From an uncultured Ruminococcus sp. (lineage in GTDB: Bacteria; Bacillota; Clostridia; Oscillospirales; Ruminococcaceae), in NCBI GenBank assembly GCA_910584195.1, contig CAJTYV010000004.1, positions 62,001-126,000 on the forward strand: DNA of 64,000 nt. The letters are read 5' to 3'. The notes under the pieces were generated by a model. That model was not told the origin of the DNA and searched no databases. It was given only the letters and a program-made list of their open reading frames with translations. Numbering within the stretch: the stretch's first letter is position 1; each line of letters opens with the position of its first letter. Positions 8,332-16,054 of the stretch are shown in pieces. Both the position numbers and the translations under genes were made by a program.

Positions 8332-8799
8332 ATGAAAACTTATGAGGGAAATTTAATTCCAAAGGACGTAAGAATCGGAATAGTCGTTGCACGATTCAAC
8401 GAATTTATTACGAGTAAGCTTTTGGGAGGAGCTATTGACACGCTGAAAAGACACGATGTGTCTGAGGATTCAATTGACGTGGCATGGGTACCCGGAGCGT
8501 TTGAGATACCGCTTATCGCTCAAAAAATGGCGAAGTGCGGCAAGTATGACGCAGTTATCTGTCTCGGAGCTATAATCAGGGGAAGCACGTCTCATTATGA
8601 CCTTGTATGTAATGAAGCTGCAAAGGGAATTGCGCAGGTTTCTTTGCACAGCGATATTCCTGTAATGTTCGGCGTTATCACAACGGAGAATATCGAGCAG
8701 GCTATCGAGCGTGCCGGCTCAAAGGCAGGCAACAAGGGAAGCGAGTGCGCTGAGGGTGCAATCGAAATGATCAATCTTATACGTGAGATAGAGGACTAA
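8332..8799 (+). CDS. ribH: 6,7-dimethyl-8-ribityllumazine synthase
   Basis: RibH condenses 5-amino-6-ribitylaminouracil with dihydroxybutanone phosphate to give the lumazine that riboflavin synthase uses. The 155-residue length is standard for the shell-forming subunit. Diagnostic motifs are VVARFNEFIT, WVPGAFEIP, the loop GAIIRGSTSHYD and FGVITTENIEQAIERAGSKAGNKG, including the catalytic His. A strong AAAGGAGG site precedes the ATG. Its stop codon touches the start codon of the HAD phosphatase that follows. Confidence 0.97.
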   Translation: MKTYEGNLIPKDVRIGIVVARFNEFITSKLLGGAIDTLKRHDVSEDSIDVAWVPGAFEIPLIAQKMAKCGKYDAVICLGAIIRGSTSHYDLVCNEAAKGIAQVSLHSDIPVMFGVITTENIEQAIERAGSKAGNKGSECAEGAIEMINLIREIED

Positions 8800-9456
8800 A
8801 TGGCTAATCTTATTTTTGATTATGATGGTACGCTGCACTGTTCTATGATGACCTATGCTCCTGCCTTTCGGACAACTTGCAAATGGCTCACAGATAATGG
8901 ATATATGCCTGATAAGGAGTATACCGATAAGGAAATAAGCTTTTGGTTGGGATTTAATTCAACTGATATGTGGAACAGTTTCCTGCCTGACGTTTCTCCA
9001 GATATACGTGAAAAGGCACGTATAATGCTCGGCGAGGATATGGCTCGGCGAGTGGAAAACGGCGAGGGCGCGCTTTTCCCACATACAGAAGAAGTTTTGG
9101 AGGAGCTGAAAGCGGCAGGACATACTCTTATTTTCCTGAGCAACTGCCGTATAAAGTATATGGAACGTCATACAAGAGTGTTTGGGCTCGACCGTTTTTT
9201 TGACTTTTTTTACTGCTGTGAGGAATATGGCTTTATTCCGAAGTATCAGATATTCCGTTTGTTCAGCTTACAGCATGAAGGACAGTACATCGTTATAGGC
9301 GACCGTTTTCACGATATAGAAACGGCTGTTAAAAACGGTTTGAAATCCGTAGGCTGTGGTTATGGCTACGGAGATTCCAATGAGCTTTCAGCAGCTGATA
9401 TTATTATAAACGATATAACAGAACTCCCGAAAGCTGTTGAAAAACTGCTTATTTGA
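8800..9456 (+). CDS. HAD-family phosphatase; candidate for the missing riboflavin-pathway dephosphorylation step
   Basis: The 218-residue product has HAD motif I D-Y-D-G-T-L (nucleophile D7, acid/base D9), motif II in LIFLSNCR, a motif III Lys in the GFIPKYQIF region and motif IV GDRFHDIETA. A helical cap lies between residues about 15 and 95. The ATG directly follows the ribH stop with no gap, so translation is coupled. Riboflavin synthesis needs a phosphatase acting on 5-amino-6-(5-phosphoribitylamino)uracil, done by promiscuous HAD enzymes in other bacteria (for example YcsE, YwtE and YitU in Bacillus). The location makes this gene a good candidate, but substrate specificity cannot be read from sequence. 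Confidence 0.85.
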   Translation: MANLIFDYDGTLHCSMMTYAPAFRTTCKWLTDNGYMPDKEYTDKEISFWLGFNSTDMWNSFLPDVSPDIREKARIMLGEDMARRVENGEGALFPHTEEVLEELKAAGHTLIFLSNCRIKYMERHTRVFGLDRFFDFFYCCEEYGFIPKYQIFRLFSLQHEGQYIVIGDRFHDIETAVKNGLKSVGCGYGYGDSNELSAADIIINDITELPKAVEKLLI

Positions 9457-9466
9457 AGGTAATAGT

Positions 9467-11053
9467 ATGAAAAAACAAAAACATTTAACTTTAATTATAG
9501 CTCTTTCTCTTCCTCTCTATCTGTGTTCATGTTCGCTTGAAAATTTCGGATACGATTCAGAGTCATCAGAAACAGAGCGTGAATCGGATACTCTTAATTA
9601 CAGCTATGATACTGTAGATATAGATGATGTAAACGAGGATATACGAAATCTCCTTGAAGATATAAAAAAGACTGATAATGAAAAGGCTGTCGGCAATGAT
9701 ATTGACATTCTTTTAAATTATGCAGATACGGCTTCGGACGCAATGACGTATAAGTGTATCGAATCTTATCTTGACTGGAATAATTACAATTTGGAATGCG
9801 AATATGAAGATCTCAGCGAAACTTTCTATGTTGTAAGGGACGCAATTGGTTATGCATTTGCAAAGGGAAGTAAGTCGCAGTATTCCGAACTTTTCAGCGA
9901 ACTTACCGATGAAGATTCGATTGAATATTATACTCAAAAAGGGATGAATTTATCTCGTATCGAGGGATATGCTTCGGTTGATTATAATGTAACCGATGAA
10001 AATATTGACAGCTATTTTGATGTTGCCTATGACGATTCTCTCAGTGATGATGAAAAAAATATTAAATGCGCTGAAATTTATCTTGAGATATTGTCGAATA
10101 TTGATCCGGAAAATTATTATGAGAATTACAATCGCGATTATACTCCCGATGATATATTAAGACTTTCGAAGAAAGTCGGTGAAAAAATAAAACCTGTAGT
10201 ATCAGAGCTTTACGACAGATTTGAAGAAAATAAATATTCCGACGATGTGTTTGAATCTCCCGTTCTTTTTGACGATCCGTTAAAAAAACTGAACGAATAT
10301 GCGGAAAAACTTTCCGCTGATATAGGTAAGTCCGCAAACAGACTTGTAAACGAGGAACTTTACACTATTGCTTCGGGTGACAATTGTTATACGGGTTCGT
10401 TTACTTCCGATCTTCCGACTGATAACACTGCCTTGATCTACATTTACACAGACGGATCATATAATGATATGTCGGCTGCCATTCATGAATTCGGTCATTT
10501 TCATGCCTCTTTCAGCGATGATACGAACGCTTATCTGACGGAAACTAATTTAGACGTTGCAGAAATACAGTCTCAGGGCATGGAGCTTATGTTTATGCAA
10601 TTTTACGATGAAATATACGGCGAACAGTCAGAGGCTATGAAGCTTATAAAGCTATGTGATCTGGCAGACGTTGTGGTATCCGGTTTTCAGGTAGGCGAAT
10701 TTGAATACCGTGCGCTGTCGCAAGCGGAAGAATTAACGCCTGAGGAAGTTCTTAAGCTTTACAAGGACATTATGGGAGATGATGCGGAAAGCTATCCTTT
10801 TTACTATATGAGCCATATTTTTGAGGCGCCGGGATATTATATAAGCTACGGAGTATCGGCTTTGGCGGCATTGGATATGCTTGATGATATTCGCAGCGAT
10901 CCTGCGGCTGCGCTTGGTAAATATGAAAAAATAGCCGCAGTACCTACAAATTCTAAGAAGTGCGGTTTTAGAAGTTCGTTGAAAGAATGCGGATTCAGGG
11001 ATATTCTCACGGAAGAATATATTGAAGAATTGGCAGCAGAATTATTAAAGTAA
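9467..11053 (+). CDS. Lipoprotein with HEFGH zinc metallopeptidase motif (M3-like)
   Basis: The 528-residue product has a lipoprotein signal peptide (TLIIALSLPLYLCSC). The first 200 residues after it are very acidic and helical. Near the C-terminal half it carries AAIHEFGHFHASF, an HExxH zinc site (H340, E341, H344). A likely third ligand Glu lies about 25 residues later in TNLDVAEIQSQGMELMFMQFY, and YYISYGVSALAALDM is further on. The layout resembles oligoendopeptidase F / M3 gluzincins, but most of the protein is not recognisable. It lies 10 bp after the HAD gene and closes the riboflavin transcript. I chose ATG 9467 because the earlier in-frame start lies inside the HAD gene and the signal peptide begins here. 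Confidence 0.75.
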   Translation: MKKQKHLTLIIALSLPLYLCSCSLENFGYDSESSETERESDTLNYSYDTVDIDDVNEDIRNLLEDIKKTDNEKAVGNDIDILLNYADTASDAMTYKCIESYLDWNNYNLECEYEDLSETFYVVRDAIGYAFAKGSKSQYSELFSELTDEDSIEYYTQKGMNLSRIEGYASVDYNVTDENIDSYFDVAYDDSLSDDEKNIKCAEIYLEILSNIDPENYYENYNRDYTPDDILRLSKKVGEKIKPVVSELYDRFEENKYSDDVFESPVLFDDPLKKLNEYAEKLSADIGKSANRLVNEELYTIASGDNCYTGSFTSDLPTDNTALIYIYTDGSYNDMSAAIHEFGHFHASFSDDTNAYLTETNLDVAEIQSQGMELMFMQFYDEIYGEQSEAMKLIKLCDLADVVVSGFQVGEFEYRALSQAEELTPEEVLKLYKDIMGDDAESYPFYYMSHIFEAPGYYISYGVSALAALDMLDDIRSDPAAALGKYEKIAAVPTNSKKCGFRSSLKECGFRDILTEEYIEELAAELLK

Positions 11054-11100
11054 TTGAATCGCTGTTAATATCTTGATAAAATCAAAGTTTTATATTAAAA

Positions 11101-11132
11101 AGGGAACGCTCTTTTTTGGCAGAGCGTTCCCT
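11101..11132 (-). terminator. Terminator between convergent genes
   Basis: A 12-bp perfect stem, AGGGAACGCTCT with AGAGCGTTCCCT, is followed on the minus strand by five T. It mainly ends the sigma/partner transcript reading leftwards and may also stop the riboflavin operon from the left. Confidence 0.8.
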
Positions 11133-11173
11133 TCAGTCTGTGGAAAAGTAAAAATTGAATTACATTTTACTGA

Positions 11174-12028
11174 CTAATCAGGCGGTTTCAATTGACATAA
11201 CTTGTTATAATAGATCACTTCTGATGTATAAACTTCAGCGTTTTCGTTCGGAAACGGTGCTTCGGGAATCGGTGTGGTAGTGGTTTCCGTACTTGAACAT
11301 TCAGGTTTCGCTGTTAAATCAGTAGTTACCATAAATGTTGTGCAGGCTGTAGTCGTAGTATTTGTGGTAGTTTCCGTTAAAAGCGGAATTGTTGTGACAG
11401 CTGTTGAAGTATATGTTGTCGGCAGTTCGCCGGGAGGGCCTGTTTCCATAGGAAATTCGCCCGTACATCCTCCGGGTTGATCTGTAGCATATGTTAGTGC
11501 AGTTGTTGGTATTAATTCAGTTGCAGGTACTGATTGCGTTTGAACGGCGGGTTTGGTTTCAGTTTCAGCTAAGGTAGTTTTAAGAGAAGTTTTCTTTGTT
11601 ACGGTAGCAATGGAAGTTTTCTTTGTTTCTGTCACATGAGTAGTTTTCTTTACCATACTCGATTTTGTTTCTTTAGGAGCAGTTGTTGTAACATCGGGTT
11701 TTTCAGTTGTTATGTGAGAATGTTCATTGTCTGTCTGGCGTACTTCTGTTGTAACGATTTCTTCTTTTTCTGTTTTTTCCGTTTGAGTGGGCTGCGCTGG
11801 AGAAGTTGCGATCGACTCTGTTGTATTATAACGGCTGCTGTATATATCAGGCTTTATGTTTTGCAATGTATCATTATTGTATATCATAAGTCCGATGAAT
11901 GCCGCAGCCGCCGTACCCATTACAGATGAAGCAGTTCTGATCAAGTTCATTCGCCTGCGTTTTCTTGCATTGAGATACTCGTCGCGGCGTTTGAGAACAT
12001 TGTCGGCAATTTCTTTATAGCTCTTCAT
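11174..12028 (-). CDS. Membrane partner (putative anti-sigma) of ECF sigma, Thr-rich exterior
   Basis: The 284-residue product has a basic cytoplasmic N terminus (MKSYKEIADNVLKRRDEYLNARKRRR), one membrane span (about residues 30-50) and a long exterior of about 210 residues dominated by Thr, Pro, Glu and Lys. The last 25 residues (VYTSEVIYYNKLCQLKPPD) are less repetitive. No zinc anti-sigma motif (HxxxCxxC) is present. Its start overlaps the end of the ECF sigma gene by 14 nt, the standard layout for sigma/anti-sigma pairs, so the short N terminus probably holds the sigma factor. The Thr-rich part resembles cell-wall-spanning linkers of ruminococcal secreted proteins. The ATG at 12028 has GGGAGGG just upstream, better than an earlier TTG. 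Confidence 0.75.
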   Translation of the reverse strand: MKSYKEIADNVLKRRDEYLNARKRRRMNLIRTASSVMGTAAAAFIGLMIYNNDTLQNIKPDIYSSRYNTTESIATSPAQPTQTEKTEKEEIVTTEVRQTDNEHSHITTEKPDVTTTAPKETKSSMVKKTTHVTETKKTSIATVTKKTSLKTTLAETETKPAVQTQSVPATELIPTTALTYATDQPGGCTGEFPMETGPPGELPTTYTSTAVTTIPLLTETTTNTTTTACTTFMVTTDLTAKPECSSTETTTTPIPEAPFPNENAEVYTSEVIYYNKLCQLKPPD

Positions 12029-12569
12029 AACTGAACCCTCCCTTCTCAAGTATTGCTTTGAGGGACTGTTTTGCTCTATATAAAAGATTATTTATCTGCT
12101 TTTTGCTTTTCTTCATAATTTTTGCAGTTTCGTTAATTGAAAAGTCCTCAAAAAAAGTCAGATAAAGCACCTGACGATAATCGTTGCTGAGATTTTTCAT
12201 TGCCCTGTGCAAATGAAGCCTTTGCTCTTCTTTAAGCAGATCGGCTTCAATGTCAGATTCATCATATATATCGGTATATTCTTCCAACGGAGTATCGGAT
12301 ATTCGTGAGCTTTTTCTCATGCCGTCTATGGCTGCGTTTCTGCTGATTGCATACAGCCATGTTTTAAAGCTGCTTTTTCCTCGGAATACAGGTTTTTTAA
12401 CGGCGAGCTTAAAAAAGGTTTCTTCTGCGTATTCCTCGGAAAGTCCGATATTTCCGGTAATTCCATATAAATAAAGAATAAGTCCGTCTTTATAATCGCG
12501 TATTATGTCGACAAGACCTTCATCGTCTCCGTTTATGTATCGCTTGTAACAAAGATCTCCGTTGTCCAT
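12015..12569 (-). CDS. ECF-type RNA polymerase sigma factor
   Basis: The 184-residue product has region 2 (GLILYLYGITGNIGLSEEYAEETFFKLA, then SSFKTWLYAISRNAAIDGMRK) and region 4 (LSNDYRQVLYLTFFEDFSINETAKIMKKSKKQINNLLYRAKQSLKAIL) with the helix-turn-helix. Region 3 is missing, as in extracytoplasmic-function sigma factors. ATG 12569 is preceded by GGGGG at suitable distance; an in-frame extension of 19 codons upstream lacks a ribosome binding site. It should direct transcription in response to a signal relayed by the overlapping membrane partner gene. Confidence 0.93.
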   Translation of the reverse strand: MDNGDLCYKRYINGDDEGLVDIIRDYKDGLILYLYGITGNIGLSEEYAEETFFKLAVKKPVFRGKSSFKTWLYAISRNAAIDGMRKSSRISDTPLEEYTDIYDESDIEADLLKEEQRLHLHRAMKNLSNDYRQVLYLTFFEDFSINETAKIMKKSKKQINNLLYRAKQSLKAILEKGGFSYEEL

Positions 12570-12597
12570 AAAATCCCCCTTTCCGAAAAAGTCATAC

Positions 12598-12626
12598 TTT
12601 ATATAATTAGACGTATAACTCGACAA
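12598..12626 (-). promoter_or_regulatory. Possible promoter of the ECF sigma gene
   Basis: On the minus strand TTGTCG and TATAAA are separated by 17 bp, about 30 bp before the start codon. The match is imperfect and an ECF-type promoter could overlap it. Confidence 0.4.
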
Positions 12627-12660
12627 ATTTACTTACTATATTTGAAAATTTATGAAAATT

Positions 12661-12684
12661 TGACCCTGTGAAGTTACAGGGTCA
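12661..12684 (-). terminator. Hairpin after the GT-C-like gene
   Basis: A 9-bp perfect stem (TGACCCTGT with ACAGGGTCA) lies 5 bp past the stop at 12690. The minus-strand tail is AAATTTTC, a poor T-tract, so termination may be incomplete. Confidence 0.5.
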
Positions 12685-12689
12685 AAAAA

Positions 12690-14489
12690 TTATTTGTCTG
12701 TGTTTTGGTTGTTTTGAGATTTTTCCGAAATTTGAATTTCGTTTTCCTCACATAGTTCATGTGAATTTGCTTCTTTTAAAATTTCTGTTACTGTCTGAGA
12801 TGTAGCTTCGTTGGTTTCAGAATAGGTATTTTCTGCTTCTTTATTTATAAGATTGGGATAAAATATAAGTTCGACAATTTTTTTGCCTTTGCATTTTTTT
12901 TCTAAAAAATTATAAGCTGTGACGATTCCGTAAGCTGAAAATCCTATCATCATAATGAAATAGGGCATGGAATACTGAGATTTTGCTTCTGCTAAAAGAT
13001 GATATGTCATTCCTCCGAGTATAATTAGGGGAAGGATTACACTTAGTATATTTTTGTTTTTTAAACACGCAAGAAGACCGATGCAAACAGAAACGAATAC
13101 AAGCTGTGCGTAATAATCCATGTATTGTTTTGCGGATTGTTCACCGTCTCCGCATACCCATTCGGCTATACCGGTTCTCGGTGCGTAGTTGTAACGTATG
13201 ATATTGTTCCAGATACTTTGATAGCTTGTCTCATTCCATTGTGAGATAAATTTCTTATAGAAAAATTCATGGCGGGCCTGCGGAGTTGTAGCAAAATATT
13301 CTGCTCTGTTTTTTATGATTTCCATAGCTGCGCTCTTTGTGTCTTCAGCGTTATACAAATTGTTTGAATATAAGTGAACTGTGTATGAGGGATTGTACCA
13401 GCCGGGAGCGTTATCAGCTTCGTTTAAACCCATTGCAAACCATGCGCTGTATGGAATCGGGTCGCCTAAATCAAGCTCTGCCCTTGCTTCGTAAAAAGAT
13501 TTTACAGCGGGAGATACAGAAAGCGAAAGAGCTGCGGTAATGACAATATAAAGCAGATCCTTTAAGATCTTTTTGCGTCTGAACATTGTAACAAAAACAA
13601 TAATGCATATTGCCACAAGAACAATGTTGTTATTTGTTTTTATCATTACTGCCAAAGCAGTGCATACTGCCGAAATTATTCCGTAAGCAAATTTGTCTTT
13701 CTGTAAGTAGAGTATCATGAAAAGTACTCCATACAGTGCAAATGTCATACCGGGAATTATTCCGTAAAGGAAAGAACTGAATATAAGCGGCTGAGCGGCA
13801 AACATCAGCATTATGGCAGTAACATGGCGGATCCTATCGTCCTTGAAGATACGCGTATTTATAAGAATTATTGCGATATAAGACGCTGCAAGGAGTATGA
13901 CGTTTATCATTTCTATGAAGAGAAGATTTTCGGGTTTTCCGAATATCATAGCGATTCTGATAATAATTTCATTGAAAAAAACATATCCGAGCTGAAAGGA
14001 GTAATCGTAAAAGTATCTGTTATCCGCATTAAAGGATTCAAAATTATTTTCAGCGAATTGATATGCGGCGGTCATTACTCTCCATGAATCTTCGCTTGGA
14101 GAAGAATTGGAAGAGTAGACCCATACGGCGCCGAGTATTATAGTCCATACGGATACTGCCGTAAGTTCTGCCCAAAGCGGGACTTTTTTCAGCAGGGGAA
14201 AGAGCAGAAAGATTATCAGTATTCCGAGAGCGAGCCATAGAAAATTTCCGATAATTCCATCGCTGTAATAAACAATGGTTTCCCAGCCGGGACGTATGCG
14301 ATAAAGTATCGTATCAAGCGCTTCATATTCCTCGACTTTTTGTACTTCTACAGTTCCAAGCATACTTGACATGGTAAGTATTCCCATAAAAATCAGCATA
14401 AGTGCGGCTATTACAAGTCTGGCGGCAGACATGATTTCATTATCGGGAAACAATTCGGTATTTTTTATTTTTGTTTTATCTTTCTCCAT
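12690..14489 (-). CDS. Polytopic membrane protein, probable GT-C glycosyltransferase
   Basis: The 599-residue product has a short charged N terminus and about ten to twelve hydrophobic spans up to residue about 520 (for example ARLVIAALMLIFMGILTM, LWLALGILIIFLLFPLL, GMTFALYGVLFMILYL), with an extracellular loop rich in aromatic residues around 340-420. The hydrophilic Glu/Asn-rich tail of about 60 residues is cytoplasmic. Layout and motifs (DNRYFYDYSFQLGY after the second span) resemble PMT/ArnT-like lipid-linked sugar transferases. Donor, acceptor and catalytic Asp cannot be fixed by eye. Cell-wall glycopolymer or protein glycosylation would fit its context. Confidence 0.65.
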   Translation of the reverse strand: MEKDKTKIKNTELFPDNEIMSAARLVIAALMLIFMGILTMSSMLGTVEVQKVEEYEALDTILYRIRPGWETIVYYSDGIIGNFLWLALGILIIFLLFPLLKKVPLWAELTAVSVWTIILGAVWVYSSNSSPSEDSWRVMTAAYQFAENNFESFNADNRYFYDYSFQLGYVFFNEIIIRIAMIFGKPENLLFIEMINVILLAASYIAIILINTRIFKDDRIRHVTAIMLMFAAQPLIFSSFLYGIIPGMTFALYGVLFMILYLQKDKFAYGIISAVCTALAVMIKTNNNIVLVAICIIVFVTMFRRKKILKDLLYIVITAALSLSVSPAVKSFYEARAELDLGDPIPYSAWFAMGLNEADNAPGWYNPSYTVHLYSNNLYNAEDTKSAAMEIIKNRAEYFATTPQARHEFFYKKFISQWNETSYQSIWNNIIRYNYAPRTGIAEWVCGDGEQSAKQYMDYYAQLVFVSVCIGLLACLKNKNILSVILPLIILGGMTYHLLAEAKSQYSMPYFIMMIGFSAYGIVTAYNFLEKKCKGKKIVELIFYPNLINKEAENTYSETNEATSQTVTEILKEANSHELCEENEIQISEKSQNNQNTDK

Positions 14490-14550
14490 TTTTTTACTCC
14501 TTTGTCAGTGAATTTTAGTTTCCGAGTAAGTCTGATAAATATTTACCTAT

Positions 14551-14579
14551 ATTATATCATTTTTTGTATTGGATGTCAA
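14551..14579 (-). promoter_or_regulatory. Promoter of the GT-C-like gene
   Basis: On the minus strand perfect TTGACA and TATAAT hexamers are 17 bp apart, about 65 bp before the start at 14489. Confidence 0.8.
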
Positions 14580-14657
14580 ATATTTGTTGTTATGTAAATT
14601 GATTTTCTGTGCAGACAGTTTTTTATTAATAAATTGCAGAAATTACAGTAACATTAC

Positions 14658-14686
14658 TTGCTTTTTGGGAAATAGTATGTTATAAT
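14658..14686 (+). promoter_or_regulatory. Probable promoter ahead of the dCMP deaminase gene
   Basis: TTGCTT and TATAAT are 17 bp apart. The gene begins about 345 bp downstream, and two palindromic elements lie between them, so they would be in the transcript's leader. Confidence 0.5.
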
Positions 14687-14701
14687 TAAAATAAATCTTC
14701 G

Positions 14702-14861
14702 GAACCTGTATTAATAGGGAAGATGTGCGGATTTTCGAGTATAATTTTGTTGATTATAAAGAGAAAAGACGCAGGAATACTTGATGTATTGCAAGACTTT
14801 TCAACACAGTCATCGGCAAAATCTGCCCAAAAACGTGCAGCTACTCTATGAATACAGGTTC
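14702..14861 (+). repeat. 160-bp palindromic dispersed element, copy 1 (MITE-like)
   Basis: The ends are inverted repeats: GAACCTGTATTAATAG at the left and the complement of GAACCTGTATTCATAG at the right (one mismatch in 16). The interior is the reverse complement of 36181-36342, with long blocks shared, such as the CGGATTTTCGAGTATAATTTTG and GCAGGAATACTTGATGTATT regions. The inner part folds on itself around AATAC-TTGAT-GTATT. No coding capacity. It resembles a miniature inverted-repeat element or REP-type sequence. Confidence 0.75.
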
Positions 14862-14914
14862 TTAATCTTTACATACGTCATGTTGTTCCGCATAACAATG
14901 CGGAATCAGTGTAA

Positions 14915-15010
14915 AGGCAACACAGCATAAAGCACTCCTGACGGCTTTGCACGCCATCTGCGTGGCATATTTTCCGTCATATTGCACACAAGCTCTGTGC
15001 GGCGCTGCCT
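14915..15010 (+). repeat. Second, unrelated imperfect palindrome (96 bp)
   Basis: The ends AGGCA and TGCCT pair, and the outer arms agree at about 14 of 19 positions. Inside is a perfect TGACGG/CCGTCA stem and an innermost CACGC/GCGTG hairpin. GC content is higher than in the surroundings. It lies just ahead of the dCMP deaminase ribosome binding site. I believe sequences like this recur in related genomes but cannot confirm it; there is no second copy in this window. Confidence 0.45.
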
Positions 15011-15031
15011 AAAAAATTCAGAGGTGAAAAT

Positions 15032-15514
15032 ATGAAACGTCAGGATTATATAGGATGGGATGAGTATTTTATGGGAATCGCCATTCTATCGGCTCAAAGA
15101 AGCAAGGATAACAGTACTCAGGTAGGCGCATGTATTGTCAATACTGAGCGTAAGATAGTCGCTGTCGGTTATAATGGCATGCCCACGGGATGCAGCGACG
15201 ATGATATGCCGTGGGAACGCGAGGGAACAACTTCTCTTGATACAAAATATCCTTTTGTATGTCATGCGGAGCTTAACGCTATACTAAACAGCAATTCGGC
15301 AAGCCTCAGCGGATGTACCTTGTACGTCACGCTTTTTCCTTGCAACGAATGTGCTAAGGCTATTATTCAGTCAGGAATTAAAAAAATTGTGTACCGAAGT
15401 AATAAATATGCTGATTCTGAAAGTACAAAGGCTTCATCTATGCTTTTTAGAATGTGCGGTATCGAATGCCGTGAATACATAGCATCTGAAAAACAAATTA
15501 ATATTGAACTGTAA
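15032..15514 (+). CDS. dCMP deaminase family protein
   Basis: The 160-residue product belongs to the cytidine/deoxycytidylate deaminase fold. Zinc and catalytic residues are in C-H-A-E-L-N-A and P-C-N-E-C. The N-terminal DYIGWDEYFMGIAILSAQRSKDNSTQVGACIV and YNGMPTG are typical of dCMP deaminases (ComEB type), which make dUMP for thymidylate synthesis. The length is normal and the active site complete. AGAGGTG precedes the ATG. It is followed by a hairpin and an ECF sigma gene, so it is probably its own transcription unit. Confidence 0.92.
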   Translation: MKRQDYIGWDEYFMGIAILSAQRSKDNSTQVGACIVNTERKIVAVGYNGMPTGCSDDDMPWEREGTTSLDTKYPFVCHAELNAILNSNSASLSGCTLYVTLFPCNECAKAIIQSGIKKIVYRSNKYADSESTKASSMLFRMCGIECREYIASEKQINIEL

Positions 15515-15535
15515 AAATTCAAAAAAAGTTTACAA

Positions 15536-15561
15536 AATAAGCCGCACATATGCGGTTTATT
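15536..15561 (+). terminator. Hairpin after the dCMP deaminase gene
   Basis: An 11-bp stem with one G-T pair (AATAAGCCGCA with TGCGGTTTATT) and a 4-nt loop. The T-rich right arm could act as a terminator tail, or the hairpin may be the sigma gene leader. Confidence 0.5.
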
Positions 15562-15592
15562 TACGTTAAGCTTATTAGGAGGGGGATTGTAT

Positions 15593-16054
15593 GTGTCGCT
15601 GGATTTGAAAGAACAATATGACAAAATATACAGATATTGCTATCTGCGTGTACGCAGCCGCGAAATCGCAGAAGATCTGACACAGGAAACATTCCTTCGT
15701 TATATTGAGCATCCTCAGTATCACAGCAGCGGAAAGACGCTGCAGCTGCTTTATACGATTGCCGGAAATCTATGCAGCGATGAATTTCGCCGCAAAAAGC
15801 CCGAGGAACTTGGTGAAGAACCCCTTTCCAATGAGAATGTAGAAAAAACAGTTCTTGAAAGCCGTGCGCTGAGTGATGCATTGAAAAATCTGTCAGATGA
15901 AGACAGAGAAATGATTCTGTTAAGATACATAAACGAAGTACCCGTAAATGTTATTGCAGATATTTATAATATTTCAAGATTTGCTGTAAATCGGCGCATA
16001 AAGGTTATACTCAATTGTCTGCGCAATGAATTGGGAAAGGAGGAGCTGCAATGA
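15593..16054 (+). CDS. ECF-type RNA polymerase sigma factor
   Basis: The roughly 153-residue product shows region 2 (YDKIYRYCYLRVRSREIAEDLTQETFLRYIEH, then LLYTIAGNLCSDEFRRKK) and region 4 (LKNLSDEDREMILLRYINEVPVNVIADIYNISRFAVNRRIKVILNCLRNEL). I prefer GTG 15593 as the start because the strong AGGAGGGGG site (15577-15585) is about 7 nt before it; the in-frame TTG at 15587 is too close. The gene ends in an ATGA overlap with the membrane partner, so the two are translated together. Confidence 0.92.
   Translation: MSLDLKEQYDKIYRYCYLRVRSREIAEDLTQETFLRYIEHPQYHSSGKTLQLLYTIAGNLCSDEFRRKKPEELGEEPLSNENVEKTVLESRALSDALKNLSDEDREMILLRYINEVPVNVIADIYNISRFAVNRRIKVILNCLRNELGKEELQ

Noticed and set aside
11274..11480. 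Plus-strand Val-rich open frame opposite the Thr-rich partner gene
   Set aside because: It is the mirror of Thr/Pro codon runs in the real gene on the other strand and has no start signals.
11174..12569. Overlapping small-gene pair considered as a toxin-antitoxin module
   Set aside because: The upstream product is a clear ECF sigma factor and the other a membrane protein, so sigma/anti-sigma is the better reading.
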